From Actinomycetota bacterium (GTDB lineage: Bacteria > Actinomycetota > Actinomycetes > Mycobacteriales > Pseudonocardiaceae), in the NCBI GenBank assembly GCA_021324675.1, contig JAJPIR010000082.1, positions 84,126 through 148,125 on the forward strand: a stretch of DNA of 64,000 nt, given 5' to 3'. The notes under the pieces were generated by a model that was not told the DNA's origin, made no database searches, and was given only the letters and a program-made list of their open reading frames with translations. Both the position numbers and the translations under genes were made by a program. Of this stretch, positions 40,547 to 48,329 are shown in pieces. Every line of letters starts with the position of its first letter. The stretch's first letter is position 1.

Positions 40547-40996
40547 TCACCGCTGCCCGGACGACGTCGGAGCCCGAACACCCGTGTGCTCCTTCCTGCC
40601 GCGGCCCCAGCGACGGCCCGGGCGTTGACTGGGTCGGGGGCGGTCGCGTTCGACCCGGATCCGTGCGGCGCTGGCCGCCCCCCCACGGACTGCTGTCCGC
40701 TTCCTGGGCGCGGTGAGTTCGTGCACCCACATCTGCGCAACTGCGGTCAGCGGGCGTTCATGGCCGATCCGGGAACCGATCAGCCTGGTGAGCAGGATGG
40801 TGATGACCAGTCCCCAACCGGTCGAGAAGAAACTGAATCCGATACCCAGTTGACGCTCGATGCCGAGGACCATGAAAAACATGACCGTACCGACGCCCCA
40901 CGCCACGTAGCGCGCCCGCCAAGGAAATGTTGCCTTCGGTGGGCCAAGCCATACCGCGTCCACGCGATAGACGTCATCATCAGTGCGGATGCGCAA
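40547..40996 (-). CDS. VirB3/PrgI-like small membrane protein
   Basis: 149 aa with two central helices at about residues 30-50 and 53-72 (ARYVAWGVGTVMFFMVLGIE; GIGFSFFSTGWGLVITILLT), a cytoplasmic N-terminus (MRIRTDDDVYRVDAVWLGPP) and a long Arg-rich tail. A short double-helix protein directly upstream of VirB4 is the usual place of VirB3/PrgI. The only start after the upstream stop is TTG 40996, with GGGGGTGA upstream. The last 60 residues are low-complexity and may be less constrained. Confidence 0.65.
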   Translation of the reverse strand: MRIRTDDDVYRVDAVWLGPPKATFPWRARYVAWGVGTVMFFMVLGIERQLGIGFSFFSTGWGLVITILLTRLIGSRIGHERPLTAVAQMWVHELTAPRKRTAVRGGAASAARIRVERDRPRPSQRPGRRWGRGRKEHTGVRAPTSSGQR

Positions 40997-41014
40997 GGTC
41001 GCGTCACCCCCGGG

Positions 41015-41275
41015 TCAACCGCTGAACAGGCCGGCGATCCACGTTCCGAGGTTCACCCCTGTTCCGGACACGGCCAGCCCGATGACACCCAACGCGATGA
41101 TCACACCCCCGACTCGCCGCATGACGCCGGCGTTATCTCCCTTGCCGCCGCCGAGCCACAGCAGCAGTACCGCTACCCCCAACAACAGCAGCGGCACGAC
41201 GTTGTCCAGCATCCATGTGCGCAGGTTGTGCGTGTTCAGTTCGGCGCCTTGCGCAACCAGGGTCAACGCAGTCAC
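41015..41275 (-). CDS. VirB2-like small two-helix protein, first gene of operon
   Basis: GTG 41275 is supported by GGGAGG seven bases upstream; a longer frame to 41419 has no ribosome site. The 86-aa protein has two hydrophobic helices (MLDNVVPLLLLGVAVLLLWL and GGVIIALGVIGLAVSGTGVN) around a short charged loop (GGKGDNAGVMRR), the plan of TrbC/VirB2 pilin-like proteins. It lacks a clear cleavable signal. It leads the leftward seven-gene run, so the promoter should lie between 41276 and about 41400. Confidence 0.6.
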   Translation of the reverse strand: MTALTLVAQGAELNTHNLRTWMLDNVVPLLLLGVAVLLLWLGGGKGDNAGVMRRVGGVIIALGVIGLAVSGTGVNLGTWIAGLFSG

Positions 41276-41660
41276 GGCGCGACCTCCCTGGAGTTGATCA
41301 GGGTTCAGCGCCGAGCGGACGCCCGGCGGGTAGTGAGTAGACCATGCCAGGGTTGCCTGAGAGTACCCGGCTCGCCACGCCCAGTGGTCACCCAGAAAGT
41401 GGAAGGATGACCGGCGCAATCACCGCGACGGGGCCAAGCCAATACGCTATGCAGCCAACCGGACACGAACAGTACCATTCCGGCGCTGCCCTCGGCGCCG
41501 GTAACCGGGACAGCGACCGCGGTGGACACGTCCAGTGAACCGCCCGGTTGGCCGAACACCGGAACATCAGCAGCTCGAGTCTGCCGGTTACCCGCAGTGC
41601 CGACGATATGTGCAGCGCCTTGGGCAAGCGCGGGAGGCCAGGTAGGCTTCGGGGTGTCAG
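41276..41660. other. Operon leader / intergenic region
   Basis: Lies between the divergent secretion-like operon and the HicB-like gene. Minus-strand ORF 41305-41559 includes one hydrophobic stretch but has no ribosome site and no recognisable family. No terminator was seen. It must hold the promoters of both flanking units. Confidence 0.4.
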
Positions 41661-41685
41661 CTGGACTGGCCCGTTACCAGTCCAG
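41661..41685. promoter_or_regulatory. Candidate operator palindrome before the HicB-like gene
   Basis: CTGGACTGG (41661-41669), 7-nt spacer CCCGTTA, CCAGTCCAG (41677-41685): perfect 9-bp inverted arms, ending 32 bp upstream of the GTG of the HicB-like gene. HicB antitoxins often bind such palindromes in their own promoter; the link here is inferred from position. Confidence 0.45.
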
Positions 41686-41717
41686 TCTGGTGCCGGGTAC
41701 GGGAGGGGCTGGTCGCA

Positions 41718-42194
41718 GTGAGCGAGATCTACACCGCGTTGTACGAACGCGACGGCGACGCGTGGATGGCACGGATCGCCGAGGAACCTGATGTACGGAT
41801 CCTGTGTTCTAGCGTGCCGGAAGCCCGCAACAGCATCCGTGATGCTCTCGCTCGCCGGCTCGACATTGACCCTACGCAGCTTCATATCGTGGACAAGTTC
41901 CCCTTGCCGACCCCGATTCGAAACGCGCAGCAATCTGTACAAGCGACTCGAACCGACGAAGACCGGACCAAGATGATGGCCAAGATAACCGATCCGCGAT
42001 CGGCGATGGAGTGGGCCGAAGACCTTGGTATCGCGATGCGCGACCCGATCACTGTTCAGGCGCTCATGGACTTAGGGGACAAGCAGATTTCGGTCGACAC
42101 TTTCTGCCACACCATTACGATGGCAGAAGAGTTGTCAAGGTTGACCGCGACAGCGGACCGCCAATCTGCAGACGCCGTCCGGGATCAGGAGTAG
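41718..42194 (+). CDS. HicB-like domain protein without partner toxin
   Basis: 158 aa. The first 65 residues (MSEIYTALYERDGDAWMARI, VPEARNSIRDALARRLDIDP) resemble the HicB antitoxin partial RNase H fold: an initial beta hairpin with Tyr and Asp-x-x-Trp, then a helix with Ala-Arg-x-x-Ile-x-x-Ala. The C-terminal half (EWAEDLGIAMRDPITVQALM, FCHTITMAEELSRLTA) is helical and shows no clear helix-turn-helix. GTG 41718 follows GGGAGGGG by about nine bases. No HicA-like small double-strand RNA-binding toxin (about 60 aa) is adjacent, so a toxin-antitoxin role is uncertain. Confidence 0.55.
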   Translation: MSEIYTALYERDGDAWMARIAEEPDVRILCSSVPEARNSIRDALARRLDIDPTQLHIVDKFPLPTPIRNAQQSVQATRTDEDRTKMMAKITDPRSAMEWAEDLGIAMRDPITVQALMDLGDKQISVDTFCHTITMAEELSRLTATADRQSADAVRDQE

Positions 42195-42279
42195 GACTCG
42201 GGGGTCACTGACCGGGGCGTGCCAGCTGCTTCAGCTCCCGACAGCTCGCTCAGCAGGCCTGACAGGGTACTGTGCCCCA

Positions 42280-42657
42280 GTGGCCGACCAGTCGAGCGAT
42301 GGACCCGCCGCTGAGCGGCTTCTGCACATTTCGGTACGGCGAGAGCCGGCCGCAATCGTCGTGTTCGCCAACGGCGAGGTGGATATACTCACCGCCGGAC
42401 GGCTGAGAGCGGCAGTCGACGAGGCATTACGAGAAGCGGCAGGACGGCCCGTAGTCGTGGACCTGACCGCAGTGACTTTCCTTGGATCTCACGGCTTGGC
42501 CGCGTTAGCTGACGCGGCCACGGCGGCGCAGCAGCGCCGGGAGCAATTGCGCGTGGTGGTGGATGAGACCCACGCGGTAATTCGCCCTCTGCAGATAACT
42601 GGACTAAACGAGGTATTAGCGCTCTACTATTCTGTCGAAGAGGCGTTGCCTCAGTGA
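42280..42657 (+). CDS. STAS domain anti-sigma factor antagonist
   Basis: 125 aa, a SpoIIAA/RsbV-like partner-switching protein that normally frees a sigma factor by binding its anti-sigma kinase. Evidence: VVFANGEVDILTAGRLRAAV, VVVDLTAVTFLGSHGLAALA and VDETHAVIRPLQITGLNEVL. Where SpoIIAA has Asp-Ser-Ser-Gly with the phosphorylated second Ser, this protein reads Gly-Ser-His-Gly. GTG 42280. A broken RsbW-like gene follows immediately; its remnant starts at the same GTGA overlap as the STAS stop. Confidence 0.88.
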   Translation: MADQSSDGPAAERLLHISVRREPAAIVVFANGEVDILTAGRLRAAVDEALREAAGRPVVVDLTAVTFLGSHGLAALADAATAAQQRREQLRVVVDETHAVIRPLQITGLNEVLALYYSVEEALPQ

Positions 42658-43130
42658 GCAACCTCCCGCTGCAACGGACACTCTTGGGCAACGATGCCAC
42701 CGCCACCATGTGAGTACCATCAACCACCCCGGCGGCAGATTGTGAGCCAGCTGAACAGGAAAGACCGCAGCACCCACCATCAGCGGCATTCCAGGTGACG
42801 CTGCCGGCGTAACCAGCAACGCTATCCGTGATCCGCGGCCGGCTGCGTCAGTGGCTTACCATCCATCGGTGGCCGATGTGGGAATTGAGGACCTGGTGCT
42901 CGCTGTAAGTGAGGCCGCATCGAATGTTGCCGACCATGCCTACTTGCACGGCATGCCGGGCAATATCGAGATCGCTGGGTGCGTCATCTCGACCCCATCT
43001 GGTGTGCGGTTTGCCGATATGACCGTCCTGGACGGTCCGGCGCCTGGATGCGCTTACTGCGGGACTGCCAAGCCACCGCGGATGTCCTACGTGGGCCGCC
43101 TGATTAGGTAGTCCTCACGCAGTTGGCCTA
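42654..43130 (+). pseudogene. Broken RsbW-type anti-sigma factor kinase
   Basis: A GTG overlapping the STAS stop (42654) opens a frame that stops after 20 codons. Further on, one frame encodes FQVTLPA, a stop, then PATLSVIRGRLRQWLT (about 42790-42855), the N-terminal helix pattern of HATPase_c_2 anti-sigma factors. The next part is in another frame from 42851: VGIEDLVLAVSEAASNVADH, the N-box with catalytic Glu and Asn. A third frame near 43020-43110 gives YDRPGRSG and LLRDCQATADVL, resembling the family's C-terminal end. At least two frameshifts and stops make a functional product unlikely. Confidence 0.7.
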
Positions 43131-43300
43131 CGTGGTGAGCTTCCGATTCGGCCTCGCAAAGCACGGTAGGTCTTCGATCCTGCGGGAACTCAGAAATCTG
43201 CCAACCTGCCTCGGCTCGGTAGCGAGCGCAAAAGTTCCGTAGTGCAGTCTGCTCAAATATAGAAGCGCGTTGGGAATAATAGGTACGTGCGTACATGACC

Positions 43301-43558
43301 CTAGGTAGGACTATCGATAAAGACGGACAGGAATTGCATGCCTGATGCACTGGAGCAATCGACCACGGGAGCCACTCCCCCGGCGGTGTGATCGATGAGC
43401 AGCGTCCAGAGCTGCAGTCGCCACGTGACATCAGTAGTGGCGTCCAGATGGACGTCCGGTGAGGCATCTTCGAGAGGAATCGCGAGAGCGGGGAGGCCCA
43501 AGGTCGTCACCGCAGTGTTCAAGCCTCCACGGAGAAAGCCGGGGGCGTCAGTGTCCAC
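43301..43558 (-). CDS. Small hypothetical protein downstream of integrase remnant
   Basis: 85 aa from GTG 43558, with clearly GC-biased third positions, which supports coding. Visible sequence: LGLPALAIPLEDASPDVHLD and DVTWRLQLWTLLIDHTAGGV. No family recognised, no membrane helix. It begins 18 bp after the end of the integrase fragment on the same strand and could belong to the same lost mobile element. The ribosome site is weak (AAGG). Confidence 0.35.
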   Translation of the reverse strand: MDTDAPGFLRGGLNTAVTTLGLPALAIPLEDASPDVHLDATTDVTWRLQLWTLLIDHTAGGVAPVVDCSSASGMQFLSVFIDSPT

Positions 43559-43576
43559 CGCAGCACCTTGCGTTCT

Positions 43577-43891
43577 TTACGGTGTCCACTGTTGTCCCCG
43601 GCGCCTAGGGAGTCCAGGGGATTTCGGATCAGTACCGTCGGCAGCGCATTTCAGCGTCTTCCCGACCTGAATCTTCTGCATGAGGTGCGTGTACGTCCGG
43701 AAGGTGGAGCCGGGGTCGTGGTAGCCGAGGTATCCCGACAGCGCCTTGATGCTTTCGCCTGCGTCGAATAGCACCGAGGACCGATGTGCGAAGCATCCCG
43801 CTTGGTAGCTTGCGGCTGGCCCTCGGCACGGCTGGTCCTGTTCGGCGTTGGCGCCCCCCTCTCGCCGACTCCAATGCAAGGCCGAGGTCAC
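43577..43891 (-). pseudogene. Tyrosine recombinase C-terminal fragment
   Basis: The open frame contains HRSSVLFDAGESIKALSGYL followed by GYHDPGSTFRTYTHLM, which is the C-terminal active region of actinomycete phage/ICE integrases, including the His-x-x-Ser helix and the catalytic Tyr in Arg-Thr-Tyr-Thr-His. The conserved Leu-Arg-His and everything N-terminal (arm-binding, core-binding, first catalytic Arg) are missing or scrambled. It marks a past integration event near the regulatory island. No intact att site or tRNA was identified beside it. Confidence 0.7.
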
Positions 43892-44450
43892 GGCTCGTTG
43901 CTCACGAAGATCGGTCCAACTCGCTCCGCTGGCGTAGCCACCTGGTGGCGGGTAGCGTGCGGAGCTGACCGACTACTCGTCGTGCGCGCGGCATCCGAGC
44001 CGGCGTCGTTTTCGGCCTGGTCACGATACTGGCTGTCGTTCATGCCGGGGACGGGAACGCGGACATCACGTCGGATCACACGCGCGGGCAATCCAATCAG
44101 CGATGTCGTTGGGCCGCCGATGCGCTGTTGTGCTGCCTGCCGCTGCACAACCGCGAGGCTTCCAATCCCTAATGGGAAGAACCGCCCTTGCCATGGGCCA
44201 TGGGCGGCCGGATCAAGACCGGCAACAGCTGCTCGGACGAACAAGCGACGGTGCGAGAACATCGGCGACCGGGACCAGCGCCCGCACGACAGTCAGCACG
44301 CCAAGCAACCAAGACCAGCGTTGACGGGAGCACACCACGCACACCGACAGCAATCCACGCCGCCCGTGGCTGAAGTCCTAGTCTGCTTCGGGCGCGCGGG
44401 CAATCAGGAAGCAACCCTGTACAGCATCCATGACGCACCAAGGGTAACGC
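43892..44450. other. Intergenic region, decayed DNA
   Basis: Several ORFs cross this region on both strands (43888-44262 minus, 43784-44464 plus) but none has a ribosome site or recognisable sequence, and compositions look non-coding. It separates the integrase fragment from the sigma factor gene and should contain that gene's promoter. Confidence 0.4.
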
Positions 44451-45722
44451 GTGCCACGCCGTAGGCCGTCGGACGTGCCCGCCCCCAGCGACGTTGTGCG
44501 CACACGCACGGACATCGCGAGCAACCCCCTCAAGACGGGCACCATACCCGCGACCGGTCCCGCCCCCGACCTCGAAGGCGCCGACGGGACTGATCCCAAA
44601 GTCGATGTCGCCCTCGATGAGAGGGCCAACCTCGAAACTGGCTTAACCCTCGAGAATCTCGCTGACGGTGACATCAATGTCCAGCAGATCCCCACGGACG
44701 CCCACGGAGCAGACGTGCGTACGTCCCATGCGAAGGACTTGGTGGGAGACGAGGAGGAATTTCCGGCGCTGCGTCAAGCCCGCAAACAGGCCAAACTGAC
44801 CGCCCTGGGCGACTCGGTGCGCGCCTATCTCCAGCAAATCGGCAAGGTCGCCCTGCTCACTGCCGAGCAAGAAGTCCAGCTCGCTCAGCGCATCGAGGCC
44901 GGCCTTTATGCCGCCGAGCGACTGCGCCGCGCCCAGGACGCCACCGAAACACTCGCCCCACAGCTGCACCGGGACCTGTGCTGGATCGTCCGCGACGGAC
45001 AGCGCGCCCAAACCCATCTCCTCGAGGCCAATCTCCGATTGGTCGTCTCGGTGGCCAAGCGCTACACCGGCCGTGGTATGCCCTTGTTGGACCTCATCCA
45101 GGAAGGCAACCTGGGCCTGATCCACGCCATGGAGAAATTCGACTACGCCAAGGGATATAAGTTTTCCACCTACGCCACCTGGTGGATTCGCCAATCCATC
45201 ACCCGGGCAATGGCCGACCAGACCCGTACCATCCGCATCCCCGTGCACCTCAACGAGGTGATCAACACACTGGGCCACCTGAGGAGCGAGCTAATCCACG
45301 ACCTTGGTCGTGAGCCCACCCCCGAGGAACTGGCCAGGGCAATGGACATCACCCCGACAAAGGTGCTGGAGATCCAGCGCTACGCCTGGGAACCCATCTC
45401 GCTGGACCAAACCATCGGTGACGAAGGCGACGTCCAACTCGGCGACTTCATCCAAGACTCCGAAGCCGTGCTGGCCATAGACGTCGTCTCCTTCACTCTG
45501 CTCCAGGAACATCTACAGGCCGTGCTGGCCACTCTATCCCTGCGAGAAGCCAACATTATCCAGCTACGATTCGGGCTCGCTGACGGCCGACCACGCACGC
45601 TTGATGAAATCAGCCACGTCTACGGAGTCACCCGAGAGCGCATCCGACAAATTGAATTCAAGGCGATGACCAAATTGCGCCATCGGTCACGCTGCCAAGC
45701 CCTGCGCGACTACCTGGACTAA
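44451..45722 (+). CDS. RpoD-family sigma factor (group 2-like)
   Basis: 423 aa. The N-terminal 110 residues are divergent and acidic. Region 1.2 is [20 protein letters not shown]; region 2 has [40 protein letters not shown] and [20 protein letters not shown] (-10 recognition); region 3 has [20 protein letters not shown]; region 4 has [20 protein letters not shown] and [20 protein letters not shown] (-35 recognition helix). It is close to HrdB/SigA/SigB of actinobacteria but the N-terminus is short for a primary sigma factor and the setting is accessory, so it is probably an alternative group 2 factor. GTG 44451. Confidence 0.9.
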   Translation: MPRRRPSDVPAPSDVVRTRTDIASNPLKTGTIPATGPAPDLEGADGTDPKVDVALDERANLETGLTLENLADGDINVQQIPTDAHGADVRTSHAKDLVGDEEEFPALRQARKQAKLTALGDSVRAYLQQIGKVALLTAEQEVQLAQRIEAGLYAAERLRRAQDATETLAPQLHRDLCWIVRDGQRAQTHLLEANLRLVVSVAKRYTGRGMPLLDLIQEGNLGLIHAMEKFDYAKGYKFSTYATWWIRQSITRAMADQTRTIRIPVHLNEVINTLGHLRSELIHDLGREPTPEELARAMDITPTKVLEIQRYAWEPISLDQTIGDEGDVQLGDFIQDSEAVLAIDVVSFTLLQEHLQAVLATLSLREANIIQLRFGLADGRPRTLDEISHVYGVTRERIRQIEFKAMTKLRHRSRCQALRDYLD

Positions 45723-45903
45723 CAGAGATAACCACACCCGCATCCATGCGGAGGAGGCTCTAAGTCAGGTACATTTAAGAATTTAGATGTTGGCCAAAAC
45801 TTCGCTCCATCTCGGTGGCCAGGACCGAGATGGCTAACCCAGGCATGATGGACCGATCGACCGGCGATTGCACAGCACGCTGACTCTTGATGCGCCCGCA
45901 GAT

Positions 45904-45938
45904 GCCAGGAGCCCGCCTTCCCCAAACAGGCTCCTGGC
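45904..45938 (-). terminator. Stem-loop after cspA
   Basis: GCCAGGAGCC (45904-45913) and GGCTCCTGGC (45929-45938) form a perfect 10-bp stem with a 15-nt loop, 13 bp beyond the cspA stop on the minus strand. No long T run follows. Confidence 0.65.
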
Positions 45939-45950
45939 TGACGGGTGAGA

Positions 45951-46151
45951 TCAGACGGGTCGCACGCTGGTGGCCTGCGGGCCCTTGTCACCCTGGCTGA
46001 TTTCAAATTGCACACGCTGCCCCTCGTCGAGGCTGCGGAAGCCACGAGTGTCGATCTGCGAGTGGTGAACGAAAACGTCGGCGCCGCCGTCCTGGCTGAT
46101 GAAGCCAAAACCCTTATCCGCGTTGAACCACTTCACAGTTCCCTGCGCCAT
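45951..46151 (-). CDS. cspA: Cold-shock domain protein
   Basis: 66-aa single-strand nucleic acid-binding protein, an RNA chaperone. [20 protein letters not shown] contains RNP1 (Lys-Gly-Phe-Gly-Phe-Ile) and [11 protein letters not shown] contains RNP2. ATG 46151 has GAGGAG eight bases upstream. The length and sequence are those of the CspA/CspB family of actinobacteria. A 240-bp gap upstream could hold a long leader, as is usual in cold-shock genes; a stem-loop terminator follows the stop. Confidence 0.95.
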   Translation of the reverse strand: MAQGTVKWFNADKGFGFISQDGGADVFVHHSQIDTRGFRSLDEGQRVQFEISQGDKGPQATSVRPV

Positions 46152-46390
46152 GCGATGTGCTCCTCAATGTGTGCCAGCCCCGCACTGTGTGGGGCCCCGG
46201 CCGACCCTGGTGGCGCTGGCCAGAGTCCTGTTGACGCGGGCCCTCGTCTACCAACTTGTTCCCGCGGGCGTGCATCACACGAACACCGAAACTGAACGAC
46301 CGAAGTCGATACTACCGCAACACCGAAAGCTATGCCCACTATCAAACTTACAACGATAACGTTGCAGCTCCAACATCAGATGATCTATAC
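46152..46390. other. Upstream region of cspA
   Basis: The part 46290-46390 is AT-rich compared with its neighbours (for example ACTATCAAACTTACAACG near 46337) and probably holds the cspA promoter and leader. No ORF with a ribosome site was found. Confidence 0.35.
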
Positions 46391-46663
46391 TCATTCCGAC
46401 GTGTTGTACACCGCCTCGAAAGCAGTCGTTCGCAACGCTGCGATTAGCTCCCGCATCGCGGCGATCGCCTGATATTTTTCTCCTACGTCGGGGCGCTCCC
46501 CGGCCCGCTCAATGTCCGCCCACAACGCGTTTAGGTACTCATAAAGTAGCTGGCGAGCGTCTAGCTGGCTCACCCGATCGGTCTCACTCATCCTGATAAG
46601 GCGTGCACGATCGAAAGAGCCGAACGCGTCGGCGAGGTCAGACGCGGTGTCCTGGTTTCCCAC
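46391..46663 (-). CDS. Small hypothetical protein
   Basis: Unknown. GTG 46663 is chosen because a very strong AAAGGAGGA lies seven bases upstream; the frame itself opens at 46699. The 90-aa product is acidic and mostly helical: DLADAFGSFDRARLIRMSET, LDARQLLYEYLNALWADIER and YQAIAAMRELIAALRTTAFE. There is no membrane helix or Cys. It follows the winged-helix gene by 32 bp on the same strand, so the two are likely co-transcribed. Confidence 0.6.
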   Translation of the reverse strand: MGNQDTASDLADAFGSFDRARLIRMSETDRVSQLDARQLLYEYLNALWADIERAGERPDVGEKYQAIAAMRELIAALRTTAFEAVYNTSE

Positions 46664-46695
46664 GGCTGTGTCCTCCTTTACGGAACAGAAGGCCA

Positions 46696-47076
46696 TCAAG
46701 GTTTCTCGGGGTCGGAACGCTGCGTGGGTGTGTAGCGGTATCCCGCGCTATCTACGGATTCGATCAGGGGCGCCTGTACTGGGTGGATGATCATCCGGCG
46801 AGTGAGGCGGCGGACCGGCCGTGCGACGTGGTCATCACGGTGATGCTGCTGATCGATCGCGGCGCATAGCTCACGCGACGACACTACCCGGCCGGCGTGG
46901 CGCATCAGCACTTCCAGGATCGCTACTTCCCGAGCTGGCAGATGCATGACGTAGCCTTCGATCATCACCTGTCGCTCGACGACATCGAGGGTTGTCGGGC
47001 CAACGGTCAACGCGGCCGGTTCCTGCGCGAATGGCTGCTGCCCATGTGCGCGCGGCCAACGCAGACTCCACCTCAT
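46696..47076 (-). CDS. Winged-helix DNA-binding protein (OmpR/PhoB type)
   Basis: The C-terminal 100 residues are a trans_reg_C winged helix: ALTVGPTTLDVVERQVMIEG, then YVMHLPAREVAILEVLMRHA, GRVVSSRELCAAI and the wing SVDSAGYRYTP. There is no receiver domain with phospho-acceptor Asp. The frame is open to 47190; ATG 47076 is chosen as the closest start to the domain, but none has a good ribosome site. The recognition helix region (DDHVARPVRRLTRRM) is more degenerate than usual. Possible orphan regulator of the sigma/STAS island. Confidence 0.6.
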   Translation of the reverse strand: MRWSLRWPRAHGQQPFAQEPAALTVGPTTLDVVERQVMIEGYVMHLPAREVAILEVLMRHAGRVVSSRELCAAIDQQHHRDDHVARPVRRLTRRMIIHPVQAPLIESVDSAGYRYTPTQRSDPEKP

Positions 47077-47351
47077 AGAGTTGCCCAGGTCTTGCTCGGC
47101 GCAGCATGCGTCTCGTTTCTTGGTCACCGCGCCTCGCCGTGGCCGGGGCAATGACCAGGAGGGCCAACCGCGCGAACGCCTGTACGGCATCCCCGGGCTG
47201 AAGTACCAACACGCCGCGTGCTGGACGTGTGCAACTGGTCATGGCAAGCGCTACAAGCCGTCATCTACCGATGCTGCCGGTGGCGTGGGCGATGGTATGG
47301 CTGGCCGCCGAACACGGCGGTCATCACCATCGGCTGCACCGGCTCTGGAGA

Positions 47352-47855
47352 CTACTGGGATGCCTTGGTGGCGCCGGAAGCAGTTAGCTGGACCGGGCCG
47401 CCCACACGGACAATGACCGATTCGGCGAAGGGACGAATGGAGAACGCAGGGAGCAACCCGGTGATCTCCAAAGGAAGGGTGACGGCTCGATGGTCAACAC
47501 CAGTTAGGTGCAACTTGATGTGGTGACAGGTGGCGGCCTCTCTGGCCCTGACTAGACTTTCCAGACCTGCTGCTCCAAGGAAGGTGACCTTGCTGAGGTC
47601 CACCACGACGTGTCTGACACGTACGTCGATCTGACTGAGCAGGCGAGAGTCCAGTTGCGGCGCGGTCTGCATGTCCAGCTCACCCGCCACCTGCACCACC
47701 CGCACACCGGCTATCGGCTGATCGATCACCACGTGAAGTGCTTCCGCGCCAAGACATCCCGCTGATCCCTGGTCTTTCATCACAGAAATTGGTGTATCGC
47801 ACATCGTCGATGCCAACTTCCCTGGGAGCCCGAGTCCCTGTGGCGAGCATTGCAT
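47352..47855 (-). CDS. STAS domain protein lacking the phospho-serine
   Basis: 167 aa. STAS features: RVVQVAGELDMQTAPQLDSR, VVVDLSKVTFLGAAGLESLV and LEITGLLPAFSIRPFAESVI. At the SpoIIAA Asp-Ser-Ser-Gly motif it reads Gly-Ala-Ala-Gly, so the phosphorylated Ser is absent. The first 35 residues are not part of the fold; ATG 47855 opens the frame and ATG 47780 is also possible. It is the second STAS protein in the island; no intact anti-sigma kinase gene is nearby. Confidence 0.82.
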   Translation of the reverse strand: MQCSPQGLGLPGKLASTMCDTPISVMKDQGSAGCLGAEALHVVIDQPIAGVRVVQVAGELDMQTAPQLDSRLLSQIDVRVRHVVVDLSKVTFLGAAGLESLVRAREAATCHHIKLHLTGVDHRAVTLPLEITGLLPAFSIRPFAESVIVRVGGPVQLTASGATKASQ

Positions 47856-48329
47856 CGAAAACGGAACGCCACCTGGTTTGGCGCACTCGAAGTGCCTCCG
47901 ACCGGTGCCCAGAGTCCTCCGCCCAGCCTAGGATCGCAACCGAGGCCACCGAGCCAATTTCACCATAGGAATTCACGTCGGCCCACCAGCCGGGCTACCG
48001 GCACGGACCGCCGCCACTGGCAGGTCGACGCCCCGACCTCTCGCTACTTTCTCGGCTAGACCGTGACAGGCGGCCCGCAACATAAATCCGGTGACCTTGA
48101 ATCGTGCCCTCGCATGCCCGTTGCCCCGGGGACTCACGAGGAACCACGGACGACAACGGGTCAGAATCGACGGGATGCCACACAAACCCGTACCGTTCAA
48201 GATCAGCTCTGGGGCCGTCACTGGGCCATCGAATGTCAGAAGCAGTGAGCAAACTCGAGAAATAGCAAGAGCCTTCCCGCTGATCAACCCCACTGCATCC
48301 GCCGGTTGGCGCAGGCGGTGAAATGTGGG
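47856..48329. other. Intergenic region before rnpB, with a possible regulator remnant
   Basis: On the minus strand 47973-48293 there is TAPELILNGTGLCGIPSILT followed by RCRPWFLV, which resembles the late beta strands of ArsR/DUF5937-type helix-turn-helix regulators. There is no N-terminal DNA-binding part and no ribosome site, so it is at most a remnant. Nothing else convincing. Confidence 0.25.

Noticed and set aside
43087..43467. Minus-strand ORF resembling a serine recombinase start (Tyr-Ala-Arg near 43290)
   Set aside because: The match is too short and has no catalytic Ser context; the overlapping frame 43301-43558 has better coding bias.
43784..44464. 226-codon plus-strand ORF before the sigma factor gene
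   Set aside because: Low-complexity Arg/Ala/Pro sequence, no ribosome site, overlaps the integrase fragment and the sigma gene start.
44643..45278. Minus-strand ORF opposite the sigma factor
   Set aside because: Antisense shadow of the well-conserved sigma regions 1.2-3.
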